A DNA stretch of 64,000 bases from Endomychus coccineus. Lineage: Eukaryota; Arthropoda; Insecta; Coleoptera; Endomychidae. Both the position numbers and the translations under genes were made by a program. The notes under the pieces were generated by a model. The model had not been told where the DNA came from. It searched no databases and saw nothing but the letters and a program-made list of their open reading frames with translations. Location: NCBI GenBank assembly GCA_958510875.1, contig OY294069.1, positions 164,485,111 to 164,549,110 of the forward strand. The letters are read 5' to 3'. Below are positions 1-9,515 of the stretch, piece by piece. Numbering within the stretch: the first letter of the stretch is position 1; every line of letters starts with the position of its first letter.

Positions 1-145
1 ATCACTTTATTTAAAAAGAACTTTACAGTTTATTATCAAGAAATACAGTGAGAAAACACTGAAAAAATCGTTTCAATTAAATAAAAGTAATAAACTATAA
101 AAAGTCTACACTGTAGATATATTATATATAACACTATTGATAAGA

Positions 146-598
146 AAAAAAATCGATGGTGGAAGCCGTTACTTTATGGTAATTTATCATTTTGATTATA
201 TGAAAGAAAAGCTACTATGTTTTTATACCACTTTTATTAATAATAACGTGAAAACGTAACTATAGTTTCAACACCGAAGTGCCATTATCAAATAAATAGA
301 AAATTATGAAGAAATCAATGAAACAATTGAAATATAAATGGATTAGAGTAAAGTAGGGTTGAGGCTACTTCACTCTAATATATTTATACTTCAATTGTTT
401 CATTGGAACCTTTGATTCGATAATTTGAAATGCTTAGACTATCTAAGTTAGGAAAGGTATAACCTGCTTGTGAAAAACGTTTTGTTAACCCTTCATAATT
501 TTGTATCGGTTTGATGATGGCACTTCGGTGTTGAAACTATAGTTACGTTTTCACGTTATTATTGATAAAAGTGGTATAAAAACATAGCAGTTTTTATA
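146..598. repeat. Small foldback (212-590) flanked by a 12-bp direct repeat
   Basis: Bases 212-293 return inverted at 513-590 with few mismatches (CTACTATG / CATAGCAG ends). A second, inner hairpin pairs about 309-350 with 370-412. The insert interrupts the left PLE arm: ATTGATAAGAAA occurs on both sides, at about 134-145 and 598-609, as expected for a target-site duplication of the whole inserted piece. The matching right arm has this sequence once, near 3220-3232. The family is unknown to me. Confidence 0.6.
511..547 (+). ncRNA. Degenerate hammerhead-like motif in the small foldback
   Basis: TTGATGA (511-517) is followed by a helix of GGCAC and GTGTT closing a TTCG loop (519-532), then GAAA (533-536) and ACT-AT-AGT (536-543). 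This is the layout of the ribozyme core, but the first core base is T instead of C and stem I is only about two base pairs. The inverted copy at 266-292 reads TTGATAA and is worse. I regard it as a dead relative of the PLE motifs, if it is one at all. Confidence 0.3.
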
Positions 599-643
599 TT
601 GATAAGAAATAATCACAATTATTCACTAAAAATACTATTTAAG

Positions 644-687
644 TACTGAGGATCTTCCGGCTACTCAGTAGCCATCGTCAGAGTAAA
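644..687 (-). ncRNA. Hammerhead ribozyme-like motif, left PLE arm
   Basis: Read on the minus strand: stem I strand TTTACT (687-682), core CTGACGA (681-675), a perfect 5-bp stem II GGCTA/TAGCC with loop CTGAG (673-659), then GGAA where GAAA is expected, short stem III AG/CT with loop ATC, a TC cleavage step at 649-648 and AGTA (647-644) closing stem I. Two core positions are off consensus (C for T in CTGATGA, G for A in GAAA), so it is probably inactive. It starts 28 nt after the PLE stop codon. PLEs are known to carry hammerheads in their terminal repeats. Confidence 0.55.
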
Positions 688-714
688 CTAAATTATAAAT
701 CAAAATGTTCCTGT

Positions 715-1392
715 TTAAATACTATCTGGGGATGATAATGTAAACAAAGGGTTACCCTCAGCTGAAGATGAATCGGAATTTAATAAATTGCTTTTCCGTT
801 TATACATTTCCATTCCTTCTAAATTACCTAGATATTTGCCTGTACTGTGTTTTAGAAGTGATAAACTTTCTATAGAAATGGTGTGACTCGCATGCGTTTG
901 GCTACTGCTGATTTTTCACCATGTTCCTTATAACGAGTTAAAATGTTCCTTCTAGTTTAACCCACATACCATTTTGAACACGACTCACAATTGATTTTGT
1001 AGATCCCGGATTTGTCGGAATCGGAAACTTTATCAAAGGTGTTGTTGTCTAAACGATGTTTTAACTTGTTCTTACAACTATAAACTGGTTGAATTTGCAA
1101 ATTTAGAAGACAAACTATGAAATTTATTAATTTCTGAAGAATGATGAGTGAATTTCCAAATTTTAGTGAAGTGTTTGAATGAAATGGCTCTGATTTGGTT
1201 AGTTGTCTACGTTCCAATTCCCAATTTTGCTTCGAAATTAAATTATTGATCAAAGATTTTTGGTAACCATTATACAACGCAATTTGCTGAAGCTTCCCAA
1301 CTTCGTTAATATTATTTTGCTGGTTCGAAGGGACGTTCAATAATCTACGAACTAGCCTATTAAACGGAGCTATTTTATTTCTAAATGGTGTA
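715..1392 (-). mobile_element. Penelope-like element, C-terminal GIY-YIG part (left copy, segment 1)
   Basis: The minus strand from 1389 encodes the linker typical of PLEs (KIAPFNRLVRRLLN, then NNINEVGKLQQIALYNGY). A GIY-YIG endonuclease start follows near 1020-945 (GIYKINCESC...KWYVG, then TRRNILTRYKEH after an in-frame stop). Near 872 the frame moves into the element's own C-terminus (KYLGNLEGMEMYK, LLN, NPLFTL), which stops at 717-715. The hammerhead-like motif follows. PLEs are retroelements whose RT and endonuclease prime on nicked chromosomal DNA. The in-frame stop and a frame change near 872 make this a dead copy. It continues, after the inserted foldback, at 2394-2575. Confidence 0.8.
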
Positions 1393-2393
1393 TAGTCCAG
1401 GCAATAAGCCCGGAAAAAGACCATAATAAAAAAAATATATAGTAAGCTAAAATTTCGAAAGTTTTTTTGCATTTTTTTCCTAATACCCCATAGATCATTC
1501 ATGACTATCAAGGCAGCGGGTTTCGACCTTCCTACCCCCTCAAAACGGGGTTTCAACCCCTCAGAGGACCATTCTTATAAAAACAGTCCAAAATTAATGG
1601 ATTAAGAGCCGAAAATGACCCCTAGTATGTTTTTTGGGTCGCCGATCACGATTCCGCAGTTAGTTTTCTCGGAAAATTCCCTCCAGATGGGAAATTTGGA
1701 AAATTTATATATAATATATAACTTACAATTTTATTGCAAAAATGACCTCTAGTACTCACGTTTCCGGTGTAATTTTTCCCAAAAAAGTCTCTCCAGATGG
1801 AAAATTCGGGAAATTTGAGATTTTCCTGAGACGGTTATGAATAATAAAGTATAATTTTGTTGCAAAAATGACCTCTCTTCATGACCTCCAGTCATTTTTG
1901 CAACAAAATTATACTTTATTATTCACAACCGTCTCAGGAAAATCTCAAATTTCCCGAATTTTCCATCTGGAGAGTTTTTTTGGAAAAATAACAGCGGAAT
2001 CGTGATCAACAACCCAAAAAACCTACTAGAGGTCATTTTGCAACAAAATTATACTTTATTATTCACAACCTCTTCTCAGGGAAATCTCAAATATCCCGAA
2101 TTTCCCATCTGGAGGGAGTTTTCAGAGAAAACTAACTGCGCAATCGTCATCAGCGACCCAAAAAACATACTGGGTGTCATTTTCGGCTCTTAATTCATTA
2201 ATTTTGGACTGTTTTTATAAGAATGCTCCTCTGAGGAGTTGAAACCGTTTTTTGAGGGGGTAGAAAGGTCGACCCCCGTGGTCTTGATAGTCATGAATGA
2301 TCTATGGGGTATTAGGAACAAAATGAAAAAAAAATCCGAAATTCTAGCTTACTATATTTTTTTAAATTATTTTCTGGTTCGTTGCCTGGACTA
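1393..2393. mobile_element. 1.0-kb foldback inserted in the PLE, 3-bp target duplication
   Basis: The two halves are near-perfect reverse complements around 1881.5; both ends read TAGTCCAGGCAA or its complement. GTA flanks it at 1390-1392 and 2394-2396. Removing the element plus one GTA rejoins the PLE reading frame exactly (PADSATPFRNKIAPF), so the borders are firm. Each arm holds two direct subrepeats of about 145 bp (for example 1891-2037 and 2030-2175) containing the GGGTCGC-GATCACGATTCC motif. There is no transposase, so it is non-autonomous. A 3-bp duplication would fit PIF/Harbinger- or CACTA-type mobilisation, but the family is not identified. Confidence 0.85.
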
Positions 2394-2575
2394 GTAGCTG
2401 AATCCGCCGGGGTATACCTATTTGTTTGAGTGGGTTTTCTGTATATGTCGAAATCCTAGTGATTACCAGCCTTTATAATGTTAATACCAAGGAAAGGAAG
2501 CTGATTCAAAGAGCCATGTAAATCAATAATAATCGCGAAAATGTAGTCAAGATATCTATACCAAGCTTTTCGGAA
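2394..2575 (-). mobile_element. Penelope-like element, RT part (left copy, segment 2)
   Basis: Upstream half of the same PLE frame on the minus strand. It shows WYRYLDYIFAII near 2563-2530 (the RT active-site box, with YLDY in place of YxDD), LPFLGINII, then FDIYRKPTQTNRY and PADSA just before the foldback. There is one in-frame stop before FDIYRKP. The changed catalytic box and the stop show it is inactive. Recognisable RT ends at about 2575, where the DNAJC21-like fragment begins on the other strand. Confidence 0.8.
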
Positions 2576-2587
2576 CTGATTTTAATT

Positions 2588-2960
2588 ATGATTTTAAGGA
2601 GGTCCCAAGTTCGCTCAGAAAAATTTGTTAAAAGAAGAGATAAACAGGTTCAATCTCGGAATAAAATCAATGAGAAAAAAATATTAGATAATAGACAAAA
2701 ACAAGAGGAAATTGGGAAGAAAAAATTATCTGCTCAAAAAGAACTTAATAATTCACATGTTCAAGCAGAATGGAATGAATATGACAATTTTGAATCTGGT
2801 TCACAAGACATTGAAGAAAATTTAAGTCGTACATTTGGAAAACGCTCATTTCCTGAAAATGAAAAATTTGAATGACTTTTATTGTATAGCCTGTAATAGA
2901 GTTTTTAATACTTTGAAATCTTTTGAATATCACGAATTGAATAAAAAGCATAGAGAAGAA
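2588..2960 (+). pseudogene. DNAJC21-like (JJJ1 family) fragment, charged region plus JAZ zinc finger
   Basis: Residues FVKRRDKQVQSRNK, then a Lys/Glu/Gln-rich stretch (KQEEIGKKKL, QAEWNEYDNFE), follow the order of the charged segment of DNAJC21. After a frameshift near 2865 comes a C2H2 finger, FYCIACNRVF...H...KKHRE, with spacing C-x2-C-x12-H-x5-H, as in the DNAJC21/JJJ1 JAZ-type finger. In the family this cytosolic J-protein works in 60S ribosome maturation. The J domain is absent. The fragment lies between a minus-strand PLE RT and a plus-strand PLE endonuclease tail that continues its frame, so it is a broken copy caught between two insertions. It could instead be an exon of a degraded host copy; I saw no splice sites at its edges. 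Confidence 0.65.
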
Positions 2961-3116
2961 GGAAGTTTATCACTTCTAAAACACAGTACATACAAATATC
3001 TAGGTAGTTTAGTAGGGATGGAATTGTATAAACAAAAAAGCAATTTATCAAATTCCGATTCATCGCCAGCTTGGGGTAACCCTTTGTTCACATTATCAAC
3101 CCCAAATAGTATTTGA
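2960..3116 (+). mobile_element. PLE endonuclease C-terminus fused to the DNAJC21-like frame (right copy)
   Basis: From about 2960 the frame turns into the PLE tail (SLLKHST-KYLGSL, GMELYKQKSN, NPLFTL) and stops at 3114-3116. It aligns residue by residue with the left inverted copy at 872-715, including the shared SI ending. The similarity between the two arms begins at the junction, so this PLE copy is 5'-truncated there. The joined frame would give a zinc finger followed by a PLE tail; nothing shows it is expressed. Confidence 0.7.
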
Positions 3117-3143
3117 ACCGAAACATTCTGATTTATAATTTAG

Positions 3144-3187
3144 TTTACTCTGATGATGGCTACTTGGTAGCCTAAAGGTCTTCAGTA
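3144..3187 (+). ncRNA. Hammerhead ribozyme-like motif, right PLE arm
   Basis: TTTACT (3144-3149), intact core CTGATGA (3150-3156), perfect stem II GGCTA/TAGCC with loop CTTGG (3158-3172), TAAA in place of GAAA (3173-3176), a weak stem III, TC at 3182-3183 and AGTA (3184-3187) pairing back to TACT. It starts 28 nt after the PLE stop codon, as in the left arm. The arms carry different defects: this one keeps CTGATGA but loses the G of GAAA. Confidence 0.55.
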
Positions 3188-3239
3188 CTTTAATAGTATT
3201 TTTATTGGATATGGGTGATTATTTCTTATCAATAGTGTG

Positions 3240-3430
3240 AATAAAAGTAATTCAAATGTTTCAAACCACGTTATAGGAGAAAGAAAACCTTAATATTTTT
3301 CATAGAATTACGAGGGGTAGAAAACTTAATCTATTAGAATCTATAGAAATATTTAAACACAATAATCCTTCAAATCTATTCAACGAGCAACTAGATATAG
3401 GAAATTCCACTTTGTTAAATTCCACGTAAT
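3240..3430 (+). mobile_element. PLE endonuclease C-terminal remnant of another copy
   Basis: The + strand encodes GRKLNLLESIEIFKHNN and NEQLDIGNSTLLN, the conserved C-terminal end of PLE GIY-YIG proteins, preceded by a broken SNHVIGERKP-like segment. The sequence differs from the tail in the mirrored arms, so it belongs to a different PLE copy or subfamily. It has no counterpart on the left side. Confidence 0.65.
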
Positions 3431-3649
3431 ACAGTCCTTGCGTTCAATTACCGACTCCCTTCCTGTTTAATATTTCAACATAATTAACCTTAGTAGTTAT
3501 GTGAACCATTAATTCTTAGAATTGATTCATTTCATTGTAAATTTCATATATTCATCATCCACTGATGTTTCAGTGTTTTCTCATAGTATGTTTTGATAAT
3601 GAACTGTAAAGTTCAAAATTGCATTCAACTTTCTTCTAAATAAAGTGAT

Positions 3650-4917
3650 ATTTCTAGTTTTTTCTGTTTCATAATATGTTTCTTTTGGACATTTTGGTGT
3701 GACATTGGAATTGATACAAATCTGTAAAACTTACTATGATATAAGGCTGCCAGTTTGTGACTGATTGGATGGTTAGAGCAAGTTTATTCATGAATTCATT
3801 CAGTGTAGGGTTTTCATTTGTATTATAATAAATTTCCAACAGGAAGTAAAGATCTGAAAACTGAAAAACTCGCTCAACACAAGAAATAATGGAAACAGTC
3901 CTGGTTTAATTTCAGATAGATAAGAACTGGAGATTTTTTTTACCCGACCAAAACGGTCATGGACAACAGCTATGTTTCTATGACCCATGAGTCAGATATC
4001 TGAACTTTCCACGCAGATGTTTTTTTTTTATTCAATGGAATCATTTTACAGTTTCCAGTTGAACCATAGTTTACATAAGATTTCTCATTATTATAGATGG
4101 TCAAGTGCAGGGACAATGACCTTGCTCTAATTCCGTTCGTTTTCATAAATGATTAGCTTGCGGGTATGCAAGGAAGTGTGCGCTCTGGTTTTAATCAGAT
4201 GGAATGCGCTAAGGTATCCCGGGGCACCATTGAAGCTGTCTCTTTCCGGAGCACGTGTCTTCTCTATAAAGTTGTTTTTGTCGAGCCCCAGGAAGCGCTA
4301 ATGGCTGCCGGACCCTGCGATCGACAAAAACGTTTTAGTTCAGTTGTTGCAATTAAATTCTTAACTACGTAGGTATATGTCGTTGGATAGGTAGCTCAAG
4401 AGATTGTCCATTTTAAATACTTCCTCTAATCTCTCGTTTTAACTTGATATCTTGCAGATTTATAGCTAATTATGGCATCACGCTACGAAGAAAATAATTA
4501 AGGAAATCAATTGTGACTTTATATGCATTAGTAACTTATATCTATAATATACTTTATTACTTCGATTCAACGTTATAACCGTAACAAGAATAGTTATTTA
4601 CAGACCGACAAATACTAGCTTCTGTAAATTAAGTATCTTATTTCAATTTTTCAAACTGCTTACAGATAACTGCATATGGCTGTATTTCTCTATTTACCAC
4701 TCCTTCGAAATGGTACGGCGAAAAGATTATTATACAGTTCGAACTGTCTTCGCTATAAATTGTTAAAACAAAGTCGCACTTTGAAGAATTCAAAATGACA
4801 TTCCAGATTTTCGAAATCTTTGTTCTTCTATCTTGTAACAATAAAAAAGCTAAATATTTAATTCCAAGCTGCAGTGAATCAAAACAAATATAGCTTATTC
4901 CTTGCAGGTTGTTATTA
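3650..4917. other. No recognisable gene
   Basis: AT-rich sequence with short open frames only. A GC-richer patch at about 4150-4340 has a 68-codon open frame that I cannot match to any family. Confidence 0.5.
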
Positions 4918-5455
4918 CCGTATAATAATCAGTAAAGTTATAGCAAAGAGATCGCCATGTTGTATCTCGATATTGACATGTGTCAGGTTCTATAGGGGTG
5001 TGATTGCTGGTGGTGTGGTAAGATGCAAATTCTATCAGCGTAGGGCTTATCAATTTTTTGGAATGACACTTGCACATCTTATAACGATTCATAATAATTC
5101 AGAACTGCCTAATCTTAACTTCTCTATAACTCTAAAATTCTTATCCTATTTGATTATGCTTGTGCTATCCGAATCTATAAATACTCCTTCTTCATTATTC
5201 ATTGATGTTGATGCGTCATGCTTTAACATTCATTCATATCGATGTTGACATGGATGATGTATCAACAATAAGCTAACCTTGCCTATGGTGCATTATTACA
5301 CATATCGTCCACTTTGTACGTTACATCAACCTCATTATATAACTTGTTGATATAATATCGAAACAATTGAACAAATAGAGTAATGTTCTGAGTCTACCTA
5401 ATTTAGGACTTATTGAAGATATACCCTTATTACCTTTCCGTTACACTTTCCAAGG
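4918..5455. repeat. Dispersed repeat, direct copy A
   Basis: This stretch returns in the same orientation at 6687-7185. Shared landmarks, in order: a GATCGCCAT box, GTGTGAT-GCTGGTGGTGT, ATGCAAATT, CAGAACTGCCTAATCT, CATTGATGTTGATACG-like, GTGCATTATTACAC, and GAAGATATACCCTTATT near the end. Small indels separate the copies. No coding motif or TIR is visible, so it may be a SINE, a MITE or part of a larger element. Confidence 0.7.
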
Positions 5456-6686
5456 TCGAGTAAAAAATGTGAACTGATAGCTTACATCAGCGTGGTGATT
5501 TCCACATATTGTTGGAATTTACAGCTTGCGATATATTCATTGCCTAGTGGAGTAGATTATTCCCTATAATGACATTTATTAACTTGATATAATTGCTAAG
5601 ATTTAGTATCTTAGTTATATATATATGAACTATAAATAACAAATTTTCTCTTGATTTTTAGTCTAATCTCTCATAGCCTAAAAAAATACTTGAATAAATC
5701 TTTTTTAATAATTTTCTAAAATCGGTAATCATTAGTATCGAATGAAGAAAATTTGGCCATTATGTTGTCATACGCAATACACTTTTCTCATCATAGTATC
5801 ATCATATTGATCAAATATAACTATTCTTTCTGAATAAAAAAAAGTACTAATTACTTGTTCAAGTAATTTCATAATATATGTTAAAAATTGTTCTTTAAAT
5901 CAGTTCTGATAATTTTTTCCTCAATTTCTAATTGATAGTATCAAAAATACTAATATTTGATAATTTAATATTTGATATGAATCAATATTAAAGTTGTATT
6001 TTATAGTTTACTTGAAATGATTTCTAAAATTACTCTATACTCTTACAGAAAATATTCAAAGTTAATGATTTCTTAAAATAAATTAAAATTACAAAGTATT
6101 CTACTTCTGAAATATGAAAATCTATTTATTTGTCGTAAGTCTAACAATCTCAATTATCCTAATTATTTCCTTAATAAAGAACTATTTGTAAATTGCATTA
6201 ATTTAAAACTTCAAATCAATTTCTAAAGAATTGATATTCTATATATTGATATTTTCATTAGTATACCTACTTATTTGTCGTAATCTACATAATTTATCTT
6301 TAGTAATATACTTAATAATACCCTTATATTGCATCTATATATATACGTTGCATAATTGCGCTTTGTGAGTAGCTGCTGGAGTACATTTTGCTGTAAAAAT
6401 ATTGTACATACATAAAAAAATCACTAATATAGTGTCGCTTTGAGAAGGGTCATGTAGAAGCTACTGGACCGGCTCCTTCCATTCGCTCCACTTGTATTTT
6501 CCATTATGTAGAATATAAACCGAAATTCTCAAAAAAGTTATCCATTACTCATCTAGTTTCAGATATTCAGTTTCAATTATCAATATTAACTCCAAAATTC
6601 GTTAACAATTTATAAATTTGCCAAAAACTCTTACCTTTACACACCATACAATAAGTATTTCTCAAAGAAGGAACGGGTCAAGGATC
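5456..6686. other. No recognisable gene, very AT-rich
   Basis: Spacer between the two copies of the dispersed repeat. It contains many short A/T runs and TATA-like strings (for example 5615-5630 and 6335-6350) and no protein or RNA feature I can support. Confidence 0.5.
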
Positions 6687-7185
6687 GCCATTTAATAATC
6701 TGTGATGTTATGGCAAGGATCGCCATATAATATCCCAGGATTGTCAGGCGCCAGGCTCTGCCGGGGTGTGATGGCTGGTGGTGTACTAAAATGCAAATTA
6801 TATCATCGTAGCGTTTATCGGTTTCTTGGAATAACACTTACATATGTAATAACGGTTCATAACATGTAACTAATTCAGAACTGCCTAATCTCAACTTATC
6901 TAATCATTAATTATGATTCTAAAATTCTTATTCTAATTGCTCATGATAACTCTATTCTCATCTATAAATACTTCTCCTTCCTCATACATTGATGTTGATA
7001 CGTTATCAACAATAAGCTAACCTTTCTTACAGTGCATTATTACACGTATGATCCACTTTCTATATTATATCAACCTCATTATATAACATGTAAACAATTA
7101 AACAGAAACAAATGGACTAATATTCGGTATTTACCTAATTTAGAACTTACTGAAGATATACCCTTATTGCATTTCCACTACAACC
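6687..7185. repeat. Dispersed repeat, direct copy B
   Basis: Second copy of the 4918-5455 repeat, same orientation and order of landmarks, about 40 bp shorter. Just before it, a short phrase containing AAGGATCGCCAT occurs twice (about 6679-6690 and 6715-6726), a small local duplication. Confidence 0.7.
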
Positions 7186-7644
7186 GTTCGACCAATAGCA
7201 TGTAAATAATATTGATGTGACGCGGGGAGAGCAAAATAGCGGTAGGCCAAACTTCGGTGGAAGGGTTGTATCAAATAATGGACGCATGTTAGGGGGTGTT
7301 TCCGGTCAAACATGCGCGAATGATTTGCGTAGTAGCACATTTCGCGTGCTTGTGTAATGTAAGCGCAACGATAAAATGTCATCATTGCCAAATCATAACG
7401 TTAAAAGTAAATTCATTTGTTCATTCAATAAAATACTTAAGCTTGCAAAATTATTAACGACAATAATTATTGATTTTAGAAATTATTGTACACTTTTTTT
7501 AAGTAAAGCCAGAAAACGTGAGTTCTCAAACTGTTATCGAACCAATTCTACAGAATTTTCTGAATTCATGTGAAATTGGGCAACGGGAATGATTGCTAAT
7601 TGATATATAGCTTCATATAAGGCTACATCCTCACTATAAAATTA
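7186..7644. other. No recognisable gene; GC-richer patch at its start
   Basis: About 7186-7380 is richer in GC and CpG than its surroundings and has a 75-codon open frame on the minus strand without any family signature. The remainder is AT-rich. Confidence 0.4.
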
Positions 7645-8290
7645 TTACTCCAGCTGGTTGTGTGAAAATTGTGATGTGTTGTGAAAAATGTGTGAAGTAA
7701 TAGTATCTTCCAAGCATTTCAACTGGGTGGTGAGCAGCATTAAACAGTTAAAAACAGCGAGTTGATTTAGGTTCTTATCATATATCTTGGAATCATTTCC
7801 GTCCAGATTATCACATCCCCACTCCATAATTCTTGTCAGATCTTCATTCATTGCATCAACCTGCCTCTTTCTTGCTCCTCTGGTTTCATGAGATGCTATA
7901 GGGGCTTCAGATGAGAAAGCATTATGAAGTCTATCATCTGCAAAGTTCTAGACGGCACATGAGGTCACTCTTAATAGATCGTTGATATGCAACAGGAACA
8001 AAGTTGATGCCAATACAGATACCTGTGGAACACCAGCTTTGCTAGCCATTGTATCGGAGGAGTCTCCATTGAGCACCACATGGAGTGATCTATCTGAGAC
8101 TTGAGGCAGCAAAGAATATGACGGAAGTTTCCCATCAAAAAGGTCTTGGTGACAGATTCGGTCAAATACTTCGGAGATCCAATGCTACAGCTTGAAACCC
8201 TCCAGAAATGGATGCCTGCCATGCATCTGCTACGATCTTTCATAAGTAGTTTTCCTGTTGATCTCTGCTGATGAAAGTCTTTGGGCTAGT
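7645..8290 (-). mobile_element. Non-LTR retrotransposon RT fragment (family A)
   Basis: The minus strand carries broken RT text in several frames: AFDR/DLFDGKLPSY, SDRSLHVVLNGDSSDTMAS, AGVPQVSVLASTLFLLHINDLL and NFADD, then RKRQVDAMNEDLTRIMEWGC. This is the palm of a jockey/CR1-type LINE reverse transcriptase, with the FADD catalytic box near 7940. The sequence resembles the fragments at 34750-35200 and 56085-56720, so these are one family. Frameshifts and both ends missing make it dead. Confidence 0.8.
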
Positions 8291-9099
8291 CGTTCACATT
8301 TGGAACAAAATGTGTATCTGTGATATCAAAATCTACAATAACCATTAATATTTCCCATCAAGCCGGGTAATATAATTCGTTGAATAATTCGATCCAATTA
8401 AGAAACCAAAAGGCGAAGACCAAAACTTGTAGACCCGTCCCTAAGTCATAAAGAGTTATAAACTCAATTCATTATGCACACTTCTATAATTTAGAGTATG
8501 TTTTAATTCGAACGAGCCGTGTTTTAATTAAGCTATTCAATCTACGCCCACGTAACAATATCGAAAGCTCGTTCGTGACATTGAAATTAATAACCAACTC
8601 ACAATCTTGCACTGCGTTGTTATACAAAGATAGATACGTTCGCGTGATATGTATATGCTCTCGAATCGCCGTACAAGCGGCATTTTTATCAGATAAATCT
8701 GTGCTTGATGATGTTAGTTAATCGCCTCTGAATTTTAAACGCCTTTAAAGCAATAATAAAGTAGCTAGTATCCGGGAAATATCCATTCAACTGTGAAGCT
8801 TTATAATCACGGGTTTTGTGAAGGGTAAATGTGCACTATATCATAATAACGTCAACTACTAACTTACCGTTTTATGTAATAAATTAACATACGCTAAAGT
8901 ATCAGTTTTGCATTAACAGAGCAAGAGGGGCAACAAGTAAGTTGAACAACCTTCTCGTTGCCAATGTGCTTTTTCCACTTTCCGGTGATCCTGCTAACTT
9001 GCCGTCAGGCTACACGCCATAATTTGTTTAGCCAATACTTTGAGCTATACACACAACATACGTAAACATGAACATACAGAGCGGTACAGCTTACTTATT
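8291..9099. other. No recognisable gene
   Basis: Mixed AT-rich sequence with a few CpG-containing stretches (8510-8660, 8960-9010). No repeat partner in this window and no coding motif noticed. Confidence 0.5.
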
Positions 9100-9515
9100 T
9101 ATTGATGCTTGTAGTTGTATTTTCTTAATTATATTCTGGATATCGATTCTGAATCCAATAGGTTCATCTTCATCGAATATTTTTCACCCACAAACCAATT
9201 GTTCAAAAAGGTTCTTCCAAATCTGTACTGTTCACCTAAGATTCATAAACCGGGTAATTTCATGAGACCAATCATTTCAAACATTAATTGTCCTACGTAT
9301 AACATTGCAAAAGAGTTAGTTAAAGAATTTAGCCACTTCCAAGCATCACCAAGTTTGTCTGTGAAAAATTTTTTGGAATTCGAGAAATGGTTTTCAAATA
9401 TCAATATCCCCGATATAAACAGCACAGAATACCTGATCTTTAAGTCTCTATGTATGGAGCAAAATTATTTCACGTTTAACAGAAGCTGCTATAAACAAAC
9501 AAGCGGACGTCCAAT
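9100..9515 (+). mobile_element. Penelope-like element RT fragment
   Basis: An open frame from 9115 encodes YCSPKIHKPGNFMRPIISN-type RT sequence (about 9220-9290), then PTYNIAKELVKEF and, near 9465-9515, QNYFTFNRSCYKQTSGRPI, which are PLE RT boxes in the right order. The next expected block, with the YxDD box, is missing: the frame changes directly into hAT-type sequence near 9516 without a stop. This is a chimera of two dead elements rather than a functional fusion. Confidence 0.75.

Larger units (their letters stand above)
1..3649. repeat. Composite inverted repeat built from two PLE 3' ends
   Basis: Three blocks on the left recur as reverse complements on the right. Positions 1-64 match 3570-3649, 598-872 match 2960-3240, and the central foldback 1393-2393 is itself palindromic around 1881. 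The block 598-872/2960-3240 holds the C-terminal codons of a PLE endonuclease, its stop codon and a hammerhead-like motif, so the outer frame is two PLE 3' ends facing opposite ways. Between the mirrored blocks lie single-copy pieces: the rest of the left PLE, a DNAJC21-like fragment and another PLE tail at 3240-3430. The left arm begins at base 1, so homology may run out of the window. Confidence 0.75.

Noticed and set aside
715..872. A DNAJC21 C-terminus captured in both PLE arms
   Set aside because: On comparison the shared part (KYLG, GME-YK, LLN, NPLFTL) fits the PLE endonuclease tail; only 2588-2960 is DNAJC21-like.
957..1556. A single 199-codon minus-strand protein
   Set aside because: Its first about 55 codons lie inside the inserted foldback (1393-2393); only the part from 1392 down is PLE. 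The continuous frame is an accident of the insertion.
3800..3988. Minus-strand frame (VVHDRFGRVKKIS) as a retroelement integrase tail
   Set aside because: The similarity I felt is too short and no neighbouring integrase or pol motif supports it.
8096..8280. CTGATGA strings such as that near 8267 as hammerheads
   Set aside because: No stem II or GAAA follows within a plausible distance; the same holds for CTGATGA near 26312, 27515 (-), 52865, 55488 and 57196.
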